A stretch of 41,537 nt of DNA from Deltaproteobacteria bacterium (GTDB taxonomy: Bacteria > Myxococcota_A > UBA796 > SXON01), in assembly GCA_014191855.1 (NCBI GenBank), contig BJHF01000049.1, forward strand, positions 1-41,537, in the 5' to 3' direction. The translations under genes and the position numbers were made by a program. The notes beneath the pieces are model-generated. The model worked only from the letters and a program-made list of their open reading frames with translations. It ran no database searches and was not told the DNA's origin. The stretch's first letter is position 1, and every line of letters begins with the position of its first letter. Of this stretch, positions 10,401-19,324 are shown piece by piece.

Positions 10401-13040
10401 TCAATCACACCCAAAGTAAGTCAGCTCCAGCTCCGGCCGCACCGCCGCCGTGTCCGTGCCGTTGAAGTACACGTACGAGTAGTAGGTGCGCGGATTGTCC
10501 ACGCCGAACGTGACCCATCCATCCGCGATGTCGGTAGCGTAGTCCCACGCGGCGACATCGATCTCCAGACTGTTCCAGCCCGTCGCAGTGAACGACGTGG
10601 TGATCCCTACGGAAACGAGGTCGTCGCGGGTGATGGTCGACGGCGCGACCGTGCCACGGGTCCACGAGTCGACGACCGACTGGTAGATGACGACGGCGGG
10701 GCCATAAGCCGGCGACCCATAGGCATTTTCGCCGTGCAGGTTGAAGTAGGCCTCCGTCACCACCGCGCCGGCCGTGACCGTCGACAGGTCGAACTTCACC
10801 CAGCCCGCAACGTCGTAACCGGAGTTCGTGTACGCGCGAACGCGGTCGTCGCGCCAGGTGGCGAGGGGACTGGTGGATACGCTGTCGGTGCCCTGGATGG
10901 CCGACGTCACCCAGCCCGGCTCGCCGGGGTCGGTATCGTCGCAATCGCTGTCGTCGGCGACGTAGCCGGAAGGCGCGCTGCACGAGGTGACGGACGTGTC
11001 GGGGTCGCCGTAGCTGTCGCCGTCGGCATCGGCGTACCACGTGCCGGATCCGACGCCCTCGTCGATGGAGCCGTCGCAATCGTCGTCGTAGCTGTTGCAC
11101 ACTTCGGTGGCGCCGGGGAACACGGAAGCGAGGGCGTCGTTGCAGTCGGTGGCGTCGGCCACGTAGCCGGCGGGCGCGTCGCAAGCGAGGGTGGTGCTCG
11201 ACGCGTTGCCGTATGCATCCCCGTCGGCGTCGGCGTACCAGGTTGAAGCTCCGGTTGCACCGGCCTCGTCGATGGAGCCGTCGCAGTCGTCGTCGTAGCC
11301 GTTGCACGCCTCGCTGGCCGCCGGGTTCACGGCGGCGTTGGTGTCGTCGCAGTCGGTGTTGTCGGCGAGGTAGCCGGCTGGAACGTCGCAAGCGACCGTG
11401 GTGGTCGCGAGGTCGCCGTAGCGGTCCCCGTCGGCGTCGGCGTACCACGTGGCGGCGTCCGCGGCGTCGGGCTCGTCGGTGAGGGCGTCGCAGTCGTCGT
11501 CGAGGCCGTTGCAGAGCTCGGTGGCGGCGGGATTCACGGCGGCGAGGGCGTCGTTGCAGTCGGTGTTGTCGGCCACGTACCCGGCCGGCGCGTCGCAGCC
11601 CGGGGCGGTGCTCGCGGCGTCGCCGAAGCCGTCCGTGTCGGCATCCGCGTACCAGGTTGCCGACCCAAACGCGTCGGGCTCGTCGGTGGTGCCGTCGCAG
11701 TCGTCGTCGCGGCCGTTGCAGAGCTCGGTCGCCGCCGGATTCACCGCCGCGAGGCTGTCATCGCAGTCGGTGGCGTCAGAGACGTAGCCGACCGGCGCCT
11801 CGCAAGCGGTGGCGCCCACGGCGGCGTCGCCGAAGAGGTCCCCGTCCGCATCCGCGTACCAGGCCGAGGCGTCCGCCGCGTCGGGCTCGTCGGTGGTGCC
11901 GTCACAATCGTCGTCTACACCATTGCACACCTCGGTGGCGGCAGGGTTCACGGCGGCATCGGCGTCGTTGCAGTCGGTTGAATCGGCGACATAGCCGAAC
12001 GGCGCGGCGCACGCGGGGGTGGGGCTCGCCGCGTCGCCGAAGCTGTCTGCGTCGGTGTCTGCGTACCAGATCGCGGCGTCGGCCGCGTCGGACTCGTCGA
12101 TCCCCGAGTCGCAGTCGTCGTCGAGGCCGTTGCAGACCTCCGTGGCGGCGGGGTTCACGGCCGCGTTGGTGTCGTCGCAGTCGGTTGCATCCGCGAGGAA
12201 GCCGGCGGGCGCATCGCAAGCCACCGTGCTGGTAGCAGCATCGCCGTAGCCGTCCACGTCTGCGTCTGCATACCAAGTGACGGCATCCGCGGCGTCGGCC
12301 TCGTCTATGGCGCCGTCGCAATCGTCGTCCGCCGTGTTGCACAGCTCGACGGCGGCCGGGTTCACCGCGGCATTGGTGTCGTCGCAATCGCTCGCGTCGG
12401 CGACGTAGCCTTCCGGCAGCTCACAGGCGGTGATCGGAGCGCTCAAGTCGCCGAAGCCGTCGCCGTCCGCGTCGGCGTAGCCGGTCAACGCGTCGGTCGC
12501 GTCCGCCTCGTCAATGTCGCCGTCACAATCGTCGTCTACCGCGTTGCACAGCTCGATCGCGGCCGGGTTGATCGCTGCGTTGTTGTCGTCGCACTCGTCG
12601 CAAGCCGCGAAACCATCGGCGTCGTCGTCCGCGAAGTCCACGCTTCCATCGCAATTGTAGTCGTTCGGATCGTTGCAGTCCCACTCCTCGGCGGCGGGGT
12701 TGTATCGCGCGTCTGCGTCGTCACAATCGTCCGCGTTGGCTGCCGTCCCGAGCGGGGGCTCACACGCGACGAACGCTTCGCCAGAGCCGAACCCATCCTC
12801 GTCGTTATCAGCGTACCAACTGCTCATCACGCCATCGTCGATCTCACCATCGCAGTCGTCGTCGATGCCGTTGCACACCTCCTCGGCGTTGGGGTGCACC
12901 GTGTCCACCTCATCGTCGCAGTCGTAGCCGATGTCCCAGCCGTCCCCGTCAACGTCCACCACCACGTCGGGCGTTGCGGTGTCCTTCGGCGTTTCGGGGC
13001 AAGCAACGAGCAGGATCAGGAGGGCGGGGAGAGTTCGCAC
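10401..13040 (-). CDS. Large MopE-repeat lipoprotein with C-terminal DNRLRE-like domain
   Basis: 879 residues from a GTG at 13040, which gives the signal MRTLPALLILLVAC (Cys14 as lipid anchor). GTGs at 13046 and 13049 are alternatives; the frame beyond is an unconserved leader. Residues about 25-690 are repeats of the MopE metal-binding type: each unit runs WYADADGDxYGD, a Cys-x-x-Pro-x-Gly-Tyr segment, DCDDTNAAVNPAA, then CNGxDDDCDGxxDE. About ten units are seen; the central eight are 69 residues each. The paired Cys may form disulphides and the Asp clusters probably bind calcium. The last 180 residues (from TSAIQGTDSVST) resemble a DNRLRE/carbohydrate-binding beta-sandwich. Probably a rigid stalk presenting a C-terminal binding domain on the cell surface. 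It is convergent with the GxxExxY cassette and divergent from the CysQ-like gene. Confidence 0.88.
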   Translation of the reverse strand: MRTLPALLILLVACPETPKDTATPDVVVDVDGDGWDIGYDCDDEVDTVHPNAEEVCNGIDDDCDGEIDDGVMSSWYADNDEDGFGSGEAFVACEPPLGTAANADDCDDADARYNPAAEEWDCNDPNDYNCDGSVDFADDDADGFAACDECDDNNAAINPAAIELCNAVDDDCDGDIDEADATDALTGYADADGDGFGDLSAPITACELPEGYVADASDCDDTNAAVNPAAVELCNTADDDCDGAIDEADAADAVTWYADADVDGYGDAATSTVACDAPAGFLADATDCDDTNAAVNPAATEVCNGLDDDCDSGIDESDAADAAIWYADTDADSFGDAASPTPACAAPFGYVADSTDCNDADAAVNPAATEVCNGVDDDCDGTTDEPDAADASAWYADADGDLFGDAAVGATACEAPVGYVSDATDCDDSLAAVNPAATELCNGRDDDCDGTTDEPDAFGSATWYADADTDGFGDAASTAPGCDAPAGYVADNTDCNDALAAVNPAATELCNGLDDDCDALTDEPDAADAATWYADADGDRYGDLATTTVACDVPAGYLADNTDCDDTNAAVNPAASEACNGYDDDCDGSIDEAGATGASTWYADADGDAYGNASSTTLACDAPAGYVADATDCNDALASVFPGATEVCNSYDDDCDGSIDEGVGSGTWYADADGDSYGDPDTSVTSCSAPSGYVADDSDCDDTDPGEPGWVTSAIQGTDSVSTSPLATWRDDRVRAYTNSGYDVAGWVKFDLSTVTAGAVVTEAYFNLHGENAYGSPAYGPAVVIYQSVVDSWTRGTVAPSTITRDDLVSVGITTSFTATGWNSLEIDVAAWDYATDIADGWVTFGVDNPRTYYSYVYFNGTDTAAVRPELELTYFGCD
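11032..12476 (-). repeat. 207-bp tandem coding repeats (69-aa MopE units)
   Basis: Successive TACGCCGACGCCGAC-type segments (minus strand) are spaced at 201 bp and then 207 bp repeatedly: anchor positions about 11032, 11232, 11439, 11646, 11853, 12060, 12267 and 12474. Unit length is a multiple of three, so gain or loss of whole units keeps the frame. Confidence 0.88.
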
Positions 13041-13126
13041 GGGCACCACCAACGTCGCCGGTTTGTAACTCGCGGCATGGCGCGCGGGGAAGCGCGTTAG
13101 GTCGCCCGCCACTCCGGCTGCCTACC

Positions 13127-13900
13127 ATGCACACGCTCCTCCGCACCGCCGTCGACGCCGCCCGCGAAGCCGGCGCCGCGATCCGCGGCTACTACAAAGA
13201 CAGCTACACCGTGAAGGACAAGGGCGAGGACAACCCGCTCACCGACGCGGATCTCGCTGCGAATGCCATCCTTGAGTCGCGACTTCGTCACACCCATCCC
13301 GAGTTTGGGTGGCTCTCCGAGGAGTCCGTCGACGATCCGGTGCGCCTCGGGCGGGAGTGGGCCTGGATCGTGGATCCGCTGGATGGCACAAAGGAATTCA
13401 CCCTCGGTATCCCGGAGTTCGTCGTGTCCATCGGCCTCGTGCACCACGGCGTCGCGAAGCTCGGTGTGCTCTACAACCCGATCAAGGACGAGCTGTTCTC
13501 CGGCTTCGTAGGCGGCGGGGCCACCTTCAACGGCCAGCCGTGCGTGGTGTCGCCGCACCCCGAGCTGCAGGGGGCCCGGGTGGTGTGCTCCCGCACGGAG
13601 ATGAAGAAGGGCATGTTTGAGCGCTGGAAAGGGCAGCTCACCCCGGTTCCGGTCGGATCCGTCGCCTACAAGTTCGGGCTGGTCGCCGCAGGGCAGGCCG
13701 AGGCCACGTTCACGCCGCAGCCGCGCAACGAGTGGGACATCTGCGGCGGCGTGGCCGTCGTGCTCGCCGCAGGTGGGCGCAGCAGCAACGGAGTCGGCGA
13801 AGAATACCGTTTCAACCGACCCAATCCCCTTCATATCGGCGTCGCAGCGACCAACGGCCATGTTCACGAGGCGATCCTCGGGCTGATCCGGGAGTCGTGA
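13127..13900 (+). CDS. Inositol monophosphatase family protein, CysQ-like 3'(2'),5'-bisphosphate nucleotidase
   Basis: 257 residues from the ATG at 13127; the frame upstream of it overlaps the divergent gene and is not conserved in type. The family's metal and phosphate motifs are present: LSEES at about residues 64-68, WIVDPLDGTKEF (metal-binding Asp83 and Asp86) and EWDICGG near residue 205. These define the Mg-dependent, Li-sensitive phosphatases. The DGTKEF form and the length favour 3'-phosphoadenosine 5'-phosphate phosphatase (CysQ), which recycles the by-product of sulfate assimilation, but inositol monophosphatase or histidinol phosphatase activity cannot be excluded. Its stop overlaps the next start (TGATG), so it is coupled with the MFS gene. 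Confidence 0.88.
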   Translation: MHTLLRTAVDAAREAGAAIRGYYKDSYTVKDKGEDNPLTDADLAANAILESRLRHTHPEFGWLSEESVDDPVRLGREWAWIVDPLDGTKEFTLGIPEFVVSIGLVHHGVAKLGVLYNPIKDELFSGFVGGGATFNGQPCVVSPHPELQGARVVCSRTEMKKGMFERWKGQLTPVPVGSVAYKFGLVAAGQAEATFTPQPRNEWDICGGVAVVLAAGGRSSNGVGEEYRFNRPNPLHIGVAATNGHVHEAILGLIRES

Positions 13901-15084
13901 TGTCCCGGCGACCGATGTTGGTCATCTTCCTCACGGTCGTGCTTGACCTCGTGGGCTTCGGGCTCGTCATCCCGTTACTAACCTTCTACGCCGAAGAATT
14001 CGACGCCACGCCGCAGCAGGTCACCGCGCTCATGACGGTGTACTCCCTGGCGCAGTTTGTGGCGGCCCCGCTCTGGGGCCAGGCGTCGGATCGGTACGGG
14101 CGCCGCCCGCTTCTGCTCGCGAGCATCTTCATGACGGCGGTGATGCTCGCCGGCTTCGCCTCCGCCACGAGCTTGTGGATGTTGTTCCTGTTTCGTACGC
14201 TTCACGGGGTCATGACGGCGAATATCGCCATCGCCCAGGCGTGCATGGCCGACCTCACGACGCCCGAAACGCGCGCGAAAGGGATGGGCCTCATCGGGGC
14301 TGGCTTCGGGATCGGGTTCACGCTCGGGCCGTGGTTGGGGGGCGAGCTGGCGCAGGGTGGGCACCTCACCCGTCCGATCTGGGTGGCGGCGGGGCTCTCG
14401 TTGCTCAACTTCTTGCTGGGGTTGTGGCTTTTGCCCGAAACGCGGAAGCCCGGGAGCCACGCGGAGCGGCGCCCGATCAACCCGTTGGCGCTGTGGCGGG
14501 CGGTTCAGCACCCGGCGGTGGGCCTGTGCATCCTGCTCACCGGGGTGTTCATCTTCGCGTTCGCGGCGATGGAGAGTACGTTTACGCTGTTCGCCGAGCA
14601 TGAGCACCACCTCAAGCCCGAGCAGATCGGGCGGATGTTCGGCGTGATTGGCGTGGTGGGGGCCATCGTACAGGGGGGGCTCATCCATCGCCTGGTGAAA
14701 CGCTTCGGCGAAGCCGCGTTGTTGCCGCCTGCCTTCCTGATGGTGGCCGCCGGGTTGATCGTGATGCCGTTTGCGCCGCTCGGGGGCGCCCTTCTCTCGA
14801 CCTTCGCGTTGATTGCCTGCGGTCAAGGCGTCGTATCGCCCGCGCTCCAGAGCCTCGTCAGCCGGGGCGTTCCCGCCGATGCGCAGGGAGAGGTGATGGG
14901 CAGCAATCAGTCGATGGGGGCGCTCGCCAGGGTATTCGGGCCGCTGGTCGGGGGCTTTTTGTTCCAGAACGTGAACCGCGGGGCGCCGTTCTGGTTGGCT
15001 GGCGGCCTGATGGTTGCGGCGGCCGGGCTCAGCGTGCTGGCCGGGCGGCGTGCGATGGAACACCGCAGCGCGCAGGTGGCCTGA
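13900..15084 (+). CDS. MFS transporter, drug:H+ antiporter-1 (TetA-like) type
   Basis: 394 residues with about 12 hydrophobic segments. Start ATG at 13900 shares one base with the upstream stop. The N-terminus reads VVLDLVGFGLVIPLLTFY, the typical TetA-type first helix with its Asp. Motif A is GQASDRYGRRPLLL (about 62-75) and the antiporter motif C is GAGFGIGFTLGPWLGG (about 132-147). This makes it a proton-driven exporter of the DHA1 family; TetA/MdtG-like proteins of this sort export small hydrophobic compounds, but the substrate cannot be read from sequence. The link to a CysQ-like phosphatase is probably only operonic convenience. Confidence 0.9.
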   Translation: MSRRPMLVIFLTVVLDLVGFGLVIPLLTFYAEEFDATPQQVTALMTVYSLAQFVAAPLWGQASDRYGRRPLLLASIFMTAVMLAGFASATSLWMLFLFRTLHGVMTANIAIAQACMADLTTPETRAKGMGLIGAGFGIGFTLGPWLGGELAQGGHLTRPIWVAAGLSLLNFLLGLWLLPETRKPGSHAERRPINPLALWRAVQHPAVGLCILLTGVFIFAFAAMESTFTLFAEHEHHLKPEQIGRMFGVIGVVGAIVQGGLIHRLVKRFGEAALLPPAFLMVAAGLIVMPFAPLGGALLSTFALIACGQGVVSPALQSLVSRGVPADAQGEVMGSNQSMGALARVFGPLVGGFLFQNVNRGAPFWLAGGLMVAAAGLSVLAGRRAMEHRSAQVA

Positions 15085-15158
15085 ACGCATAATTCCGGGG
15101 ATTTGCGCCCAGCGAGCCGACGGAATCGAGGTATGCTCCTCGACCCCCAAGGTGCGAA

Positions 15159-17828
15159 ATGGCCAAGGCACAACGTCAGGCGAAGGCGCAAGCCGCCACC
15201 ACCTCGGAATCGAGCTCGGAGCTGCAGTCCGCCACGAGCCAGGGGGCGTTGGCAGCGCGCGAAGGGGCCGCAGGAAAAACGGCGGTCGCGGCACCACAAC
15301 CGCGCGGAAACGCGCATGCTCAGGCGCAGTTGGCCGCGAACGGCCCGGCGCAGGGGGGCGCCCAGGCGCTGGGCGGCGGGGCGCCCACCGATCCGGATGA
15401 TCCGGGCTTCGATGGGGACCTGGGGAGCTTCCTGGTGCGGATGGAGCGTGCGTTCGGAGCCAGCTTCCAGGGCGTGAACATCAAGGGCGGGGATGCGGGC
15501 GCCCGCGGCGCGGCGTCGGGCGCGGTCGCGACAACGGTAGGGAACAACATCTTCCTCGGCGATGCGTTCGACGGGTTGCCGGCCGCAAAGCAGGAGCAGG
15601 TGCTCGCCCACGAGCTCGCGCACGTTGCGCAGCAAACGAAGGGGCGCGACTCGGCGGCCGATCCTGAGGCAGACGCACACGCGGCTTCGGCCGATGCGTT
15701 GGCCGGCAAGCAGGTGGCGCCGGTCGCGGCGATCGGCTCCGGTTCGTCCCACAACTTCGGCATGGAAGACGTGAGCGCGGCCTGGGATGCAACGGGCGGC
15801 GCGGTGATCGGCGCGGTGGGCGAGTGGGCGGTGGAGAAGATCAACGACGTTGGCATGCTCCTCGCCTTCATCGGGAAGTTCGGCGAGAAAGCGGCGAAGG
15901 CGGCGATCGACTACCTGGCGGCGCACAAGGTCGAGATCGTGCTCTCGTTCCTCACGGTGAGCCCCACGACCGCGCTCCTCGTGTACGCGCTCGGCAAGAT
16001 TCCCACGGATCGCCTGGTCCAGTTCTTCAAGTCCATCGACCCCGCGGCGGTGGCCAAGGTGGTGGGGATCGCGATCGCCGCGGGCGCGGTCGCGGTCGTC
16101 GCGCTTCCGCTCCTCGCCCTCGGCGTGGCGGCTGGGCCGGTGCTCAAGCTCCTGGGGGGGCCGGCGCTCATGGCGCTGTGGAGCCATTCGCCGCAGCGGA
16201 TGAAGGATATCCTGAAGAACGGGCTGGTGAAGAACTGGCCGATCGGGCTCGGCATGGAGCTCGAAGGCGGCCTCGGGGCGACCTTCGGGTACCCGATCTA
16301 TGTCGGCGGCGAATCCTTCTTCTCGATGAGCCACGCCACGGCGGGGGTGTTCAAGCTCAAGCGAGCCGGGATCCTCAAGGTTGCGGGGGACACGGGCGTT
16401 GGCGCCGGCGGCTTCATCGGCCTCGGCGGGAAGAAGGAGGGTGGGAAGGGCAGCGGCGCCGGTGGCGGCGGGCTCGGCATCGGCGCCGAGGCGGGCGCCC
16501 AGGCCCAGGCCGGCGTGAAGATGATGGTGATCCAGGAATTCGAGTTCCCGGTGGCCGACGACAACGCGTTCATGGCCTTTGTGCTCCAGGCGCTGCAGCT
16601 CTCGGAAGGGGCCACGGCGAACCTGATGATGAGCCTCACCAACGACCTGCGGAAGGTGCGGCCGGAGAGCTACAACACCTCCACGAAGATGGAGGCGAAG
16701 ACCTACGGCGAAGCCAGCGCCGGGGCCTCGGCCGGCATCCGCACCGGCGTCGGCGACAGCCCGAACGGCGCGAGCACGTGGGGTCGCAACGACGGGGCTG
16801 GCAACACGGGTACGGCCGACAAGTGGTGGCAGCGCTGGCTGCAGGTCGGCATCTTCGGCAAGCTCTCGGCGGAGGCGGGCGTGGGCTTCGAGGAGAAGAA
16901 CGGCAAGTGGACGCAGGACGCGGAGGGCGTGCGGGTTCCGGGCGAGAAAATCGTCGAATTCTACGGGGAGGCCCAGGCCGCGGCGCAGATCGCGCACAAC
17001 ATCCCGTTTGTTTCCAAGGCGATTCCGAGTGTCAACTTCGCGCCTGGCGTTGGCTTGCGCGTGCGGTACACCCTCACGGGGGCGCCGGGGGACAAGGATC
17101 CCAAGATCGAAGGGCCGACGTGGCAGGTCTACGGCAAGACCGGAGAGGACAACTTCTATCAGGGGGCGGCGAGCGAAACGGCGGTGGGGATGACATCCTT
17201 GGACGCCGCTAATTTCAAGGACCTCGACACCTTCCTCGCCAATGTGAAGGGAGGCGTTTCGGTGAAGCGCCGGTTCATGGTGAGCACCGAGATCGGGCGG
17301 AAGTACTTCAATCGCGCCGACAAGCAGGGCGCGTTCACGACGATGCTTCCCAAGGAGTACAAGAGCATGGGCTTCTCGGTGGAGGGCTACCTCGACCTGG
17401 AGTCGAAGCTCACCACCGACCAGATCCGCTCGATCTTCCGGGCGATCGCCACGGCCTCCTCGCGGTATCGCCAAGGTAGCGCGCTGGCCCAGCTCTACAC
17501 GGACGTCACGACGCTGCTCGCGACGGGGAAGGGCCCGCCGGAGGTGGTGGCCCAGCTCGAGAACATCGCGAACATCCTGCTCGCCGGGGTGAGCAAGCTG
17601 GACCTTCATGGCGTCGTTTCCATCGGGGCCGCCGCCGGAGCCCAGCTCTCGGCGGGCGCCAAGGCGCGGCTCCACCTGAGCGGCAAGGCGGCGTTGACGT
17701 GGGACGTCTCGGTGCTGGAGTCGGTGGCCAAGGGCGGCACGGTTACCGTTACGGACATCATGGCGTTGCTCGAAGGAAAGACCGGCGGCGGGGCGGGTGC
17801 GCTCCAGGTGCCGGGCACCGGGGGCTGA
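15159..17828 (+). CDS. DUF4157 (zincin-like) domain protein, 889 aa
   Basis: Starts at the ATG at 15159 with AAGGTG a few bases upstream. Residues 1-80 are low-complexity (Ala, Gln, Ser). The DUF4157 domain spans about 85-185 and keeps the metallopeptidase motif HELAH at 151-155, with Glu170 (DPEADAH) as a likely third zinc ligand. A long hydrophobic stretch at about 297-335 (AIAAGAVAVVALPLLALG) could insert in a membrane. The rest, to 889, is Gly/Ala-rich with beta-strand-like segments and I do not recognise it. DUF4157 proteins are known to accompany contractile injection systems and toxin-like proteins in myxobacteria and cyanobacteria; no such structural genes are in the window. There is no signal peptide. 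The glycosyltransferase starts 7 bp downstream. Confidence 0.85.
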   Translation: MAKAQRQAKAQAATTSESSSELQSATSQGALAAREGAAGKTAVAAPQPRGNAHAQAQLAANGPAQGGAQALGGGAPTDPDDPGFDGDLGSFLVRMERAFGASFQGVNIKGGDAGARGAASGAVATTVGNNIFLGDAFDGLPAAKQEQVLAHELAHVAQQTKGRDSAADPEADAHAASADALAGKQVAPVAAIGSGSSHNFGMEDVSAAWDATGGAVIGAVGEWAVEKINDVGMLLAFIGKFGEKAAKAAIDYLAAHKVEIVLSFLTVSPTTALLVYALGKIPTDRLVQFFKSIDPAAVAKVVGIAIAAGAVAVVALPLLALGVAAGPVLKLLGGPALMALWSHSPQRMKDILKNGLVKNWPIGLGMELEGGLGATFGYPIYVGGESFFSMSHATAGVFKLKRAGILKVAGDTGVGAGGFIGLGGKKEGGKGSGAGGGGLGIGAEAGAQAQAGVKMMVIQEFEFPVADDNAFMAFVLQALQLSEGATANLMMSLTNDLRKVRPESYNTSTKMEAKTYGEASAGASAGIRTGVGDSPNGASTWGRNDGAGNTGTADKWWQRWLQVGIFGKLSAEAGVGFEEKNGKWTQDAEGVRVPGEKIVEFYGEAQAAAQIAHNIPFVSKAIPSVNFAPGVGLRVRYTLTGAPGDKDPKIEGPTWQVYGKTGEDNFYQGAASETAVGMTSLDAANFKDLDTFLANVKGGVSVKRRFMVSTEIGRKYFNRADKQGAFTTMLPKEYKSMGFSVEGYLDLESKLTTDQIRSIFRAIATASSRYRQGSALAQLYTDVTTLLATGKGPPEVVAQLENIANILLAGVSKLDLHGVVSIGAAAGAQLSAGAKARLHLSGKAALTWDVSVLESVAKGGTVTVTDIMALLEGKTGGGAGALQVPGTGG

Positions 17829-17835
17829 ACGCCCG

Positions 17836-19005
17836 GTGGCGCGGGTCGGTCTTTTCGGATTCGTCGGGAGCCTCGCGCACGCGGGGCGGCTGGCCGCGGC
17901 GGCGCGTGCGCTGAGGGCGGTGGGGCACGAGCCGGTGATGTTTGGCGATCCGGCTGCGTTTCTGGGGCGTGGGTTGCTGGCGGAAGGGGAGATTCCGCTG
18001 GTGCCGCACGCGGAGCCGAGCCCGGCGCAGGTGTTGGGTTCGGCGTCGCCCGACGAGGACGCGACGTGGTTTGTGCAGGCGCTCGCGGATGACCGCGCCG
18101 CCATGCGCGCGTCGCGACTCAACTGTGCGGTGGTCGACAATCGCCGGTCCGCCGGCATCGCGGCCGAAGCCGAGGGGATCCCCTGGGTTTCGCTGACGAA
18201 CAGCCTGCTCCTTGGTCCCTGGTGTCGTTTCGCCCCGACCGTGGGGGAGCTCGCCGCGAGCTGTGCGCCGATGTTCGGGACGACTCCGCTCGCGATGATG
18301 GAGCGGGCGATGTTGCGGGGGATGGCCCCCGACTCGCCGATGCCGATTCAGGCGGCCGCGCTGCACCCCGTCGTCGTGGAAGCGATCCGTTCGGCGGGCG
18401 CGCGTTCGCGGCGGGCGGCGCACGAGCTCAATCTGGGGAGTCGCACGTTGATCCTGGATCTGGCGCGGATCGCGGGGGTGCGGGGCGTGCCGCCGGGGGC
18501 GCGGATCGTGGGGCCGATCCTGCCGGAGCCTCGCGGTGGGGGGGCTCTGAAGAAAGGCGTGTTGCTCGTGGCGTTCGGCTCCACGGGCGACCTGGCGGTG
18601 CGGGACGCGTTGGTCGCAGCGCTCGCGACGCGTTGGGAGTTGAGCGTGGCCGGGGCCGGGGCGGGGATGGTCGCGCCGGAGGCCTTCGCGGACGCGGCGC
18701 TGGTGGTGTGCCACGGCGGAAACACGACGTTGTACCGGGCGGCCTGGGGGCGCACGCCGGTTCTGGCGATCGGCTCCACGATGGAGCAATCGCTCAATGC
18801 GGTGGCGTTTGCCCGTGCGGGGATGGGGCTCGCGATGTCGGGCGAGGATGCGCGGCGGCAGCCAGAGGTGGTGGTCGCGACGGTAGAGAGATTGCTGGGC
18901 GACGCGGCGTTTCGGGAGAAGGCAGCGTCGATCGGGGCTTCGGTGCGGAGGGCGCGGGCGTTGGGGGAGGTGGTGGGCGCGGTGGGGGAGGTGGGTGGGG
19001 GGTGA
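17836..19005 (+). CDS. GT-B glycosyltransferase (UGT/MurG-like)
   Basis: 389 residues from the GTG at 17836, just after the stop of the DUF4157 gene. The N-terminus VARVGLFGFVGSLAHAGR matches the first strand and loop of the GT-B fold (the 'GHxxP' type acceptor domain of GT1/GT28 enzymes). The C-terminal donor site is clear: CHGGNTTLYRAAWGRTPVL followed by GSTMEQSLNAV, the equivalent of HGGxGT...P...DQ..NA in UDP-glucuronosyl/UDP-glucosyl transferases. The substrate is unknown. Being directly behind a DUF4157 protein, it may modify that protein or a linked product, but this is inference. Slightly unusual is the change of the central Asp to Glu (MEQ). Confidence 0.82.
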   Translation: MARVGLFGFVGSLAHAGRLAAAARALRAVGHEPVMFGDPAAFLGRGLLAEGEIPLVPHAEPSPAQVLGSASPDEDATWFVQALADDRAAMRASRLNCAVVDNRRSAGIAAEAEGIPWVSLTNSLLLGPWCRFAPTVGELAASCAPMFGTTPLAMMERAMLRGMAPDSPMPIQAAALHPVVVEAIRSAGARSRRAAHELNLGSRTLILDLARIAGVRGVPPGARIVGPILPEPRGGGALKKGVLLVAFGSTGDLAVRDALVAALATRWELSVAGAGAGMVAPEAFADAALVVCHGGNTTLYRAAWGRTPVLAIGSTMEQSLNAVAFARAGMGLAMSGEDARRQPEVVVATVERLLGDAAFREKAASIGASVRRARALGEVVGAVGEVGGG

Positions 19006-19324
19006 AGGTTCGGGGCGTGGTGCGGATCCTGGTCCCGTTTTCAGGCGCAGGTCGCGGCACAACGCGGCGCCATCGTGGGGGAGCACGCGGTTTCGGCGAC
19101 CTATCCCCCCCAAAAAGCGACACCGCTCGTAGGTATCCCAGGCGATTTGCGACGAACTCGCCGCTCTCTCGTCGGGATCCGCGACCTGCCTCCACAACTC
19201 TCGGCGTTTGTCCGTGGAGGGCCCGCCGATCCGACGCGCACCTGTCCGCTGGAGTCGCAGATCCGCTAGGATACCTCCAAATTTGTCCCAGATCGGGGGG
19301 ATACCTGCCTTCGCGGCGGCGGCC
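19006..19324. other. Gene-free stretch with a repeated 20-21 bp motif
   Basis: No supported gene. A minus-strand frame crossing this part has protein-like patches (RRELWRQVADPDERAASSSQ), but it continues through the glycosyltransferase as an antisense shadow and has no own start. Three copies of the motif CGCARATC-N4/5-GGATACCT are present and listed separately. Confidence 0.5.
19131..19306. repeat. Three copies of CGCARATC-N4/5-GGATACCT
   Basis: Copies lie at 19131-19151 (minus strand), 19256-19276 (plus) and 19287-19306 (plus, with CCCAGATC instead of CGCAGATC). The two end blocks are kept and the 4-5 central bases vary. This spacing looks like a protein-binding site or the ends of a small element rather than coding sequence. 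Confidence 0.5.

Noticed and set aside
10371..12249. Several open frames on the plus strand across the MopE-repeat gene
   Set aside because: Their repetitiveness simply mirrors the 207-bp repeats; the minus-strand reading has the family motifs and the lipoprotein signal.
14907..18158. Minus-strand open frame of over 1000 codons opposite the MFS and DUF4157 genes
   Set aside because: Arg/His/Leu-rich antisense shadow. The plus-strand genes have membrane motifs and the HELAH zinc site.
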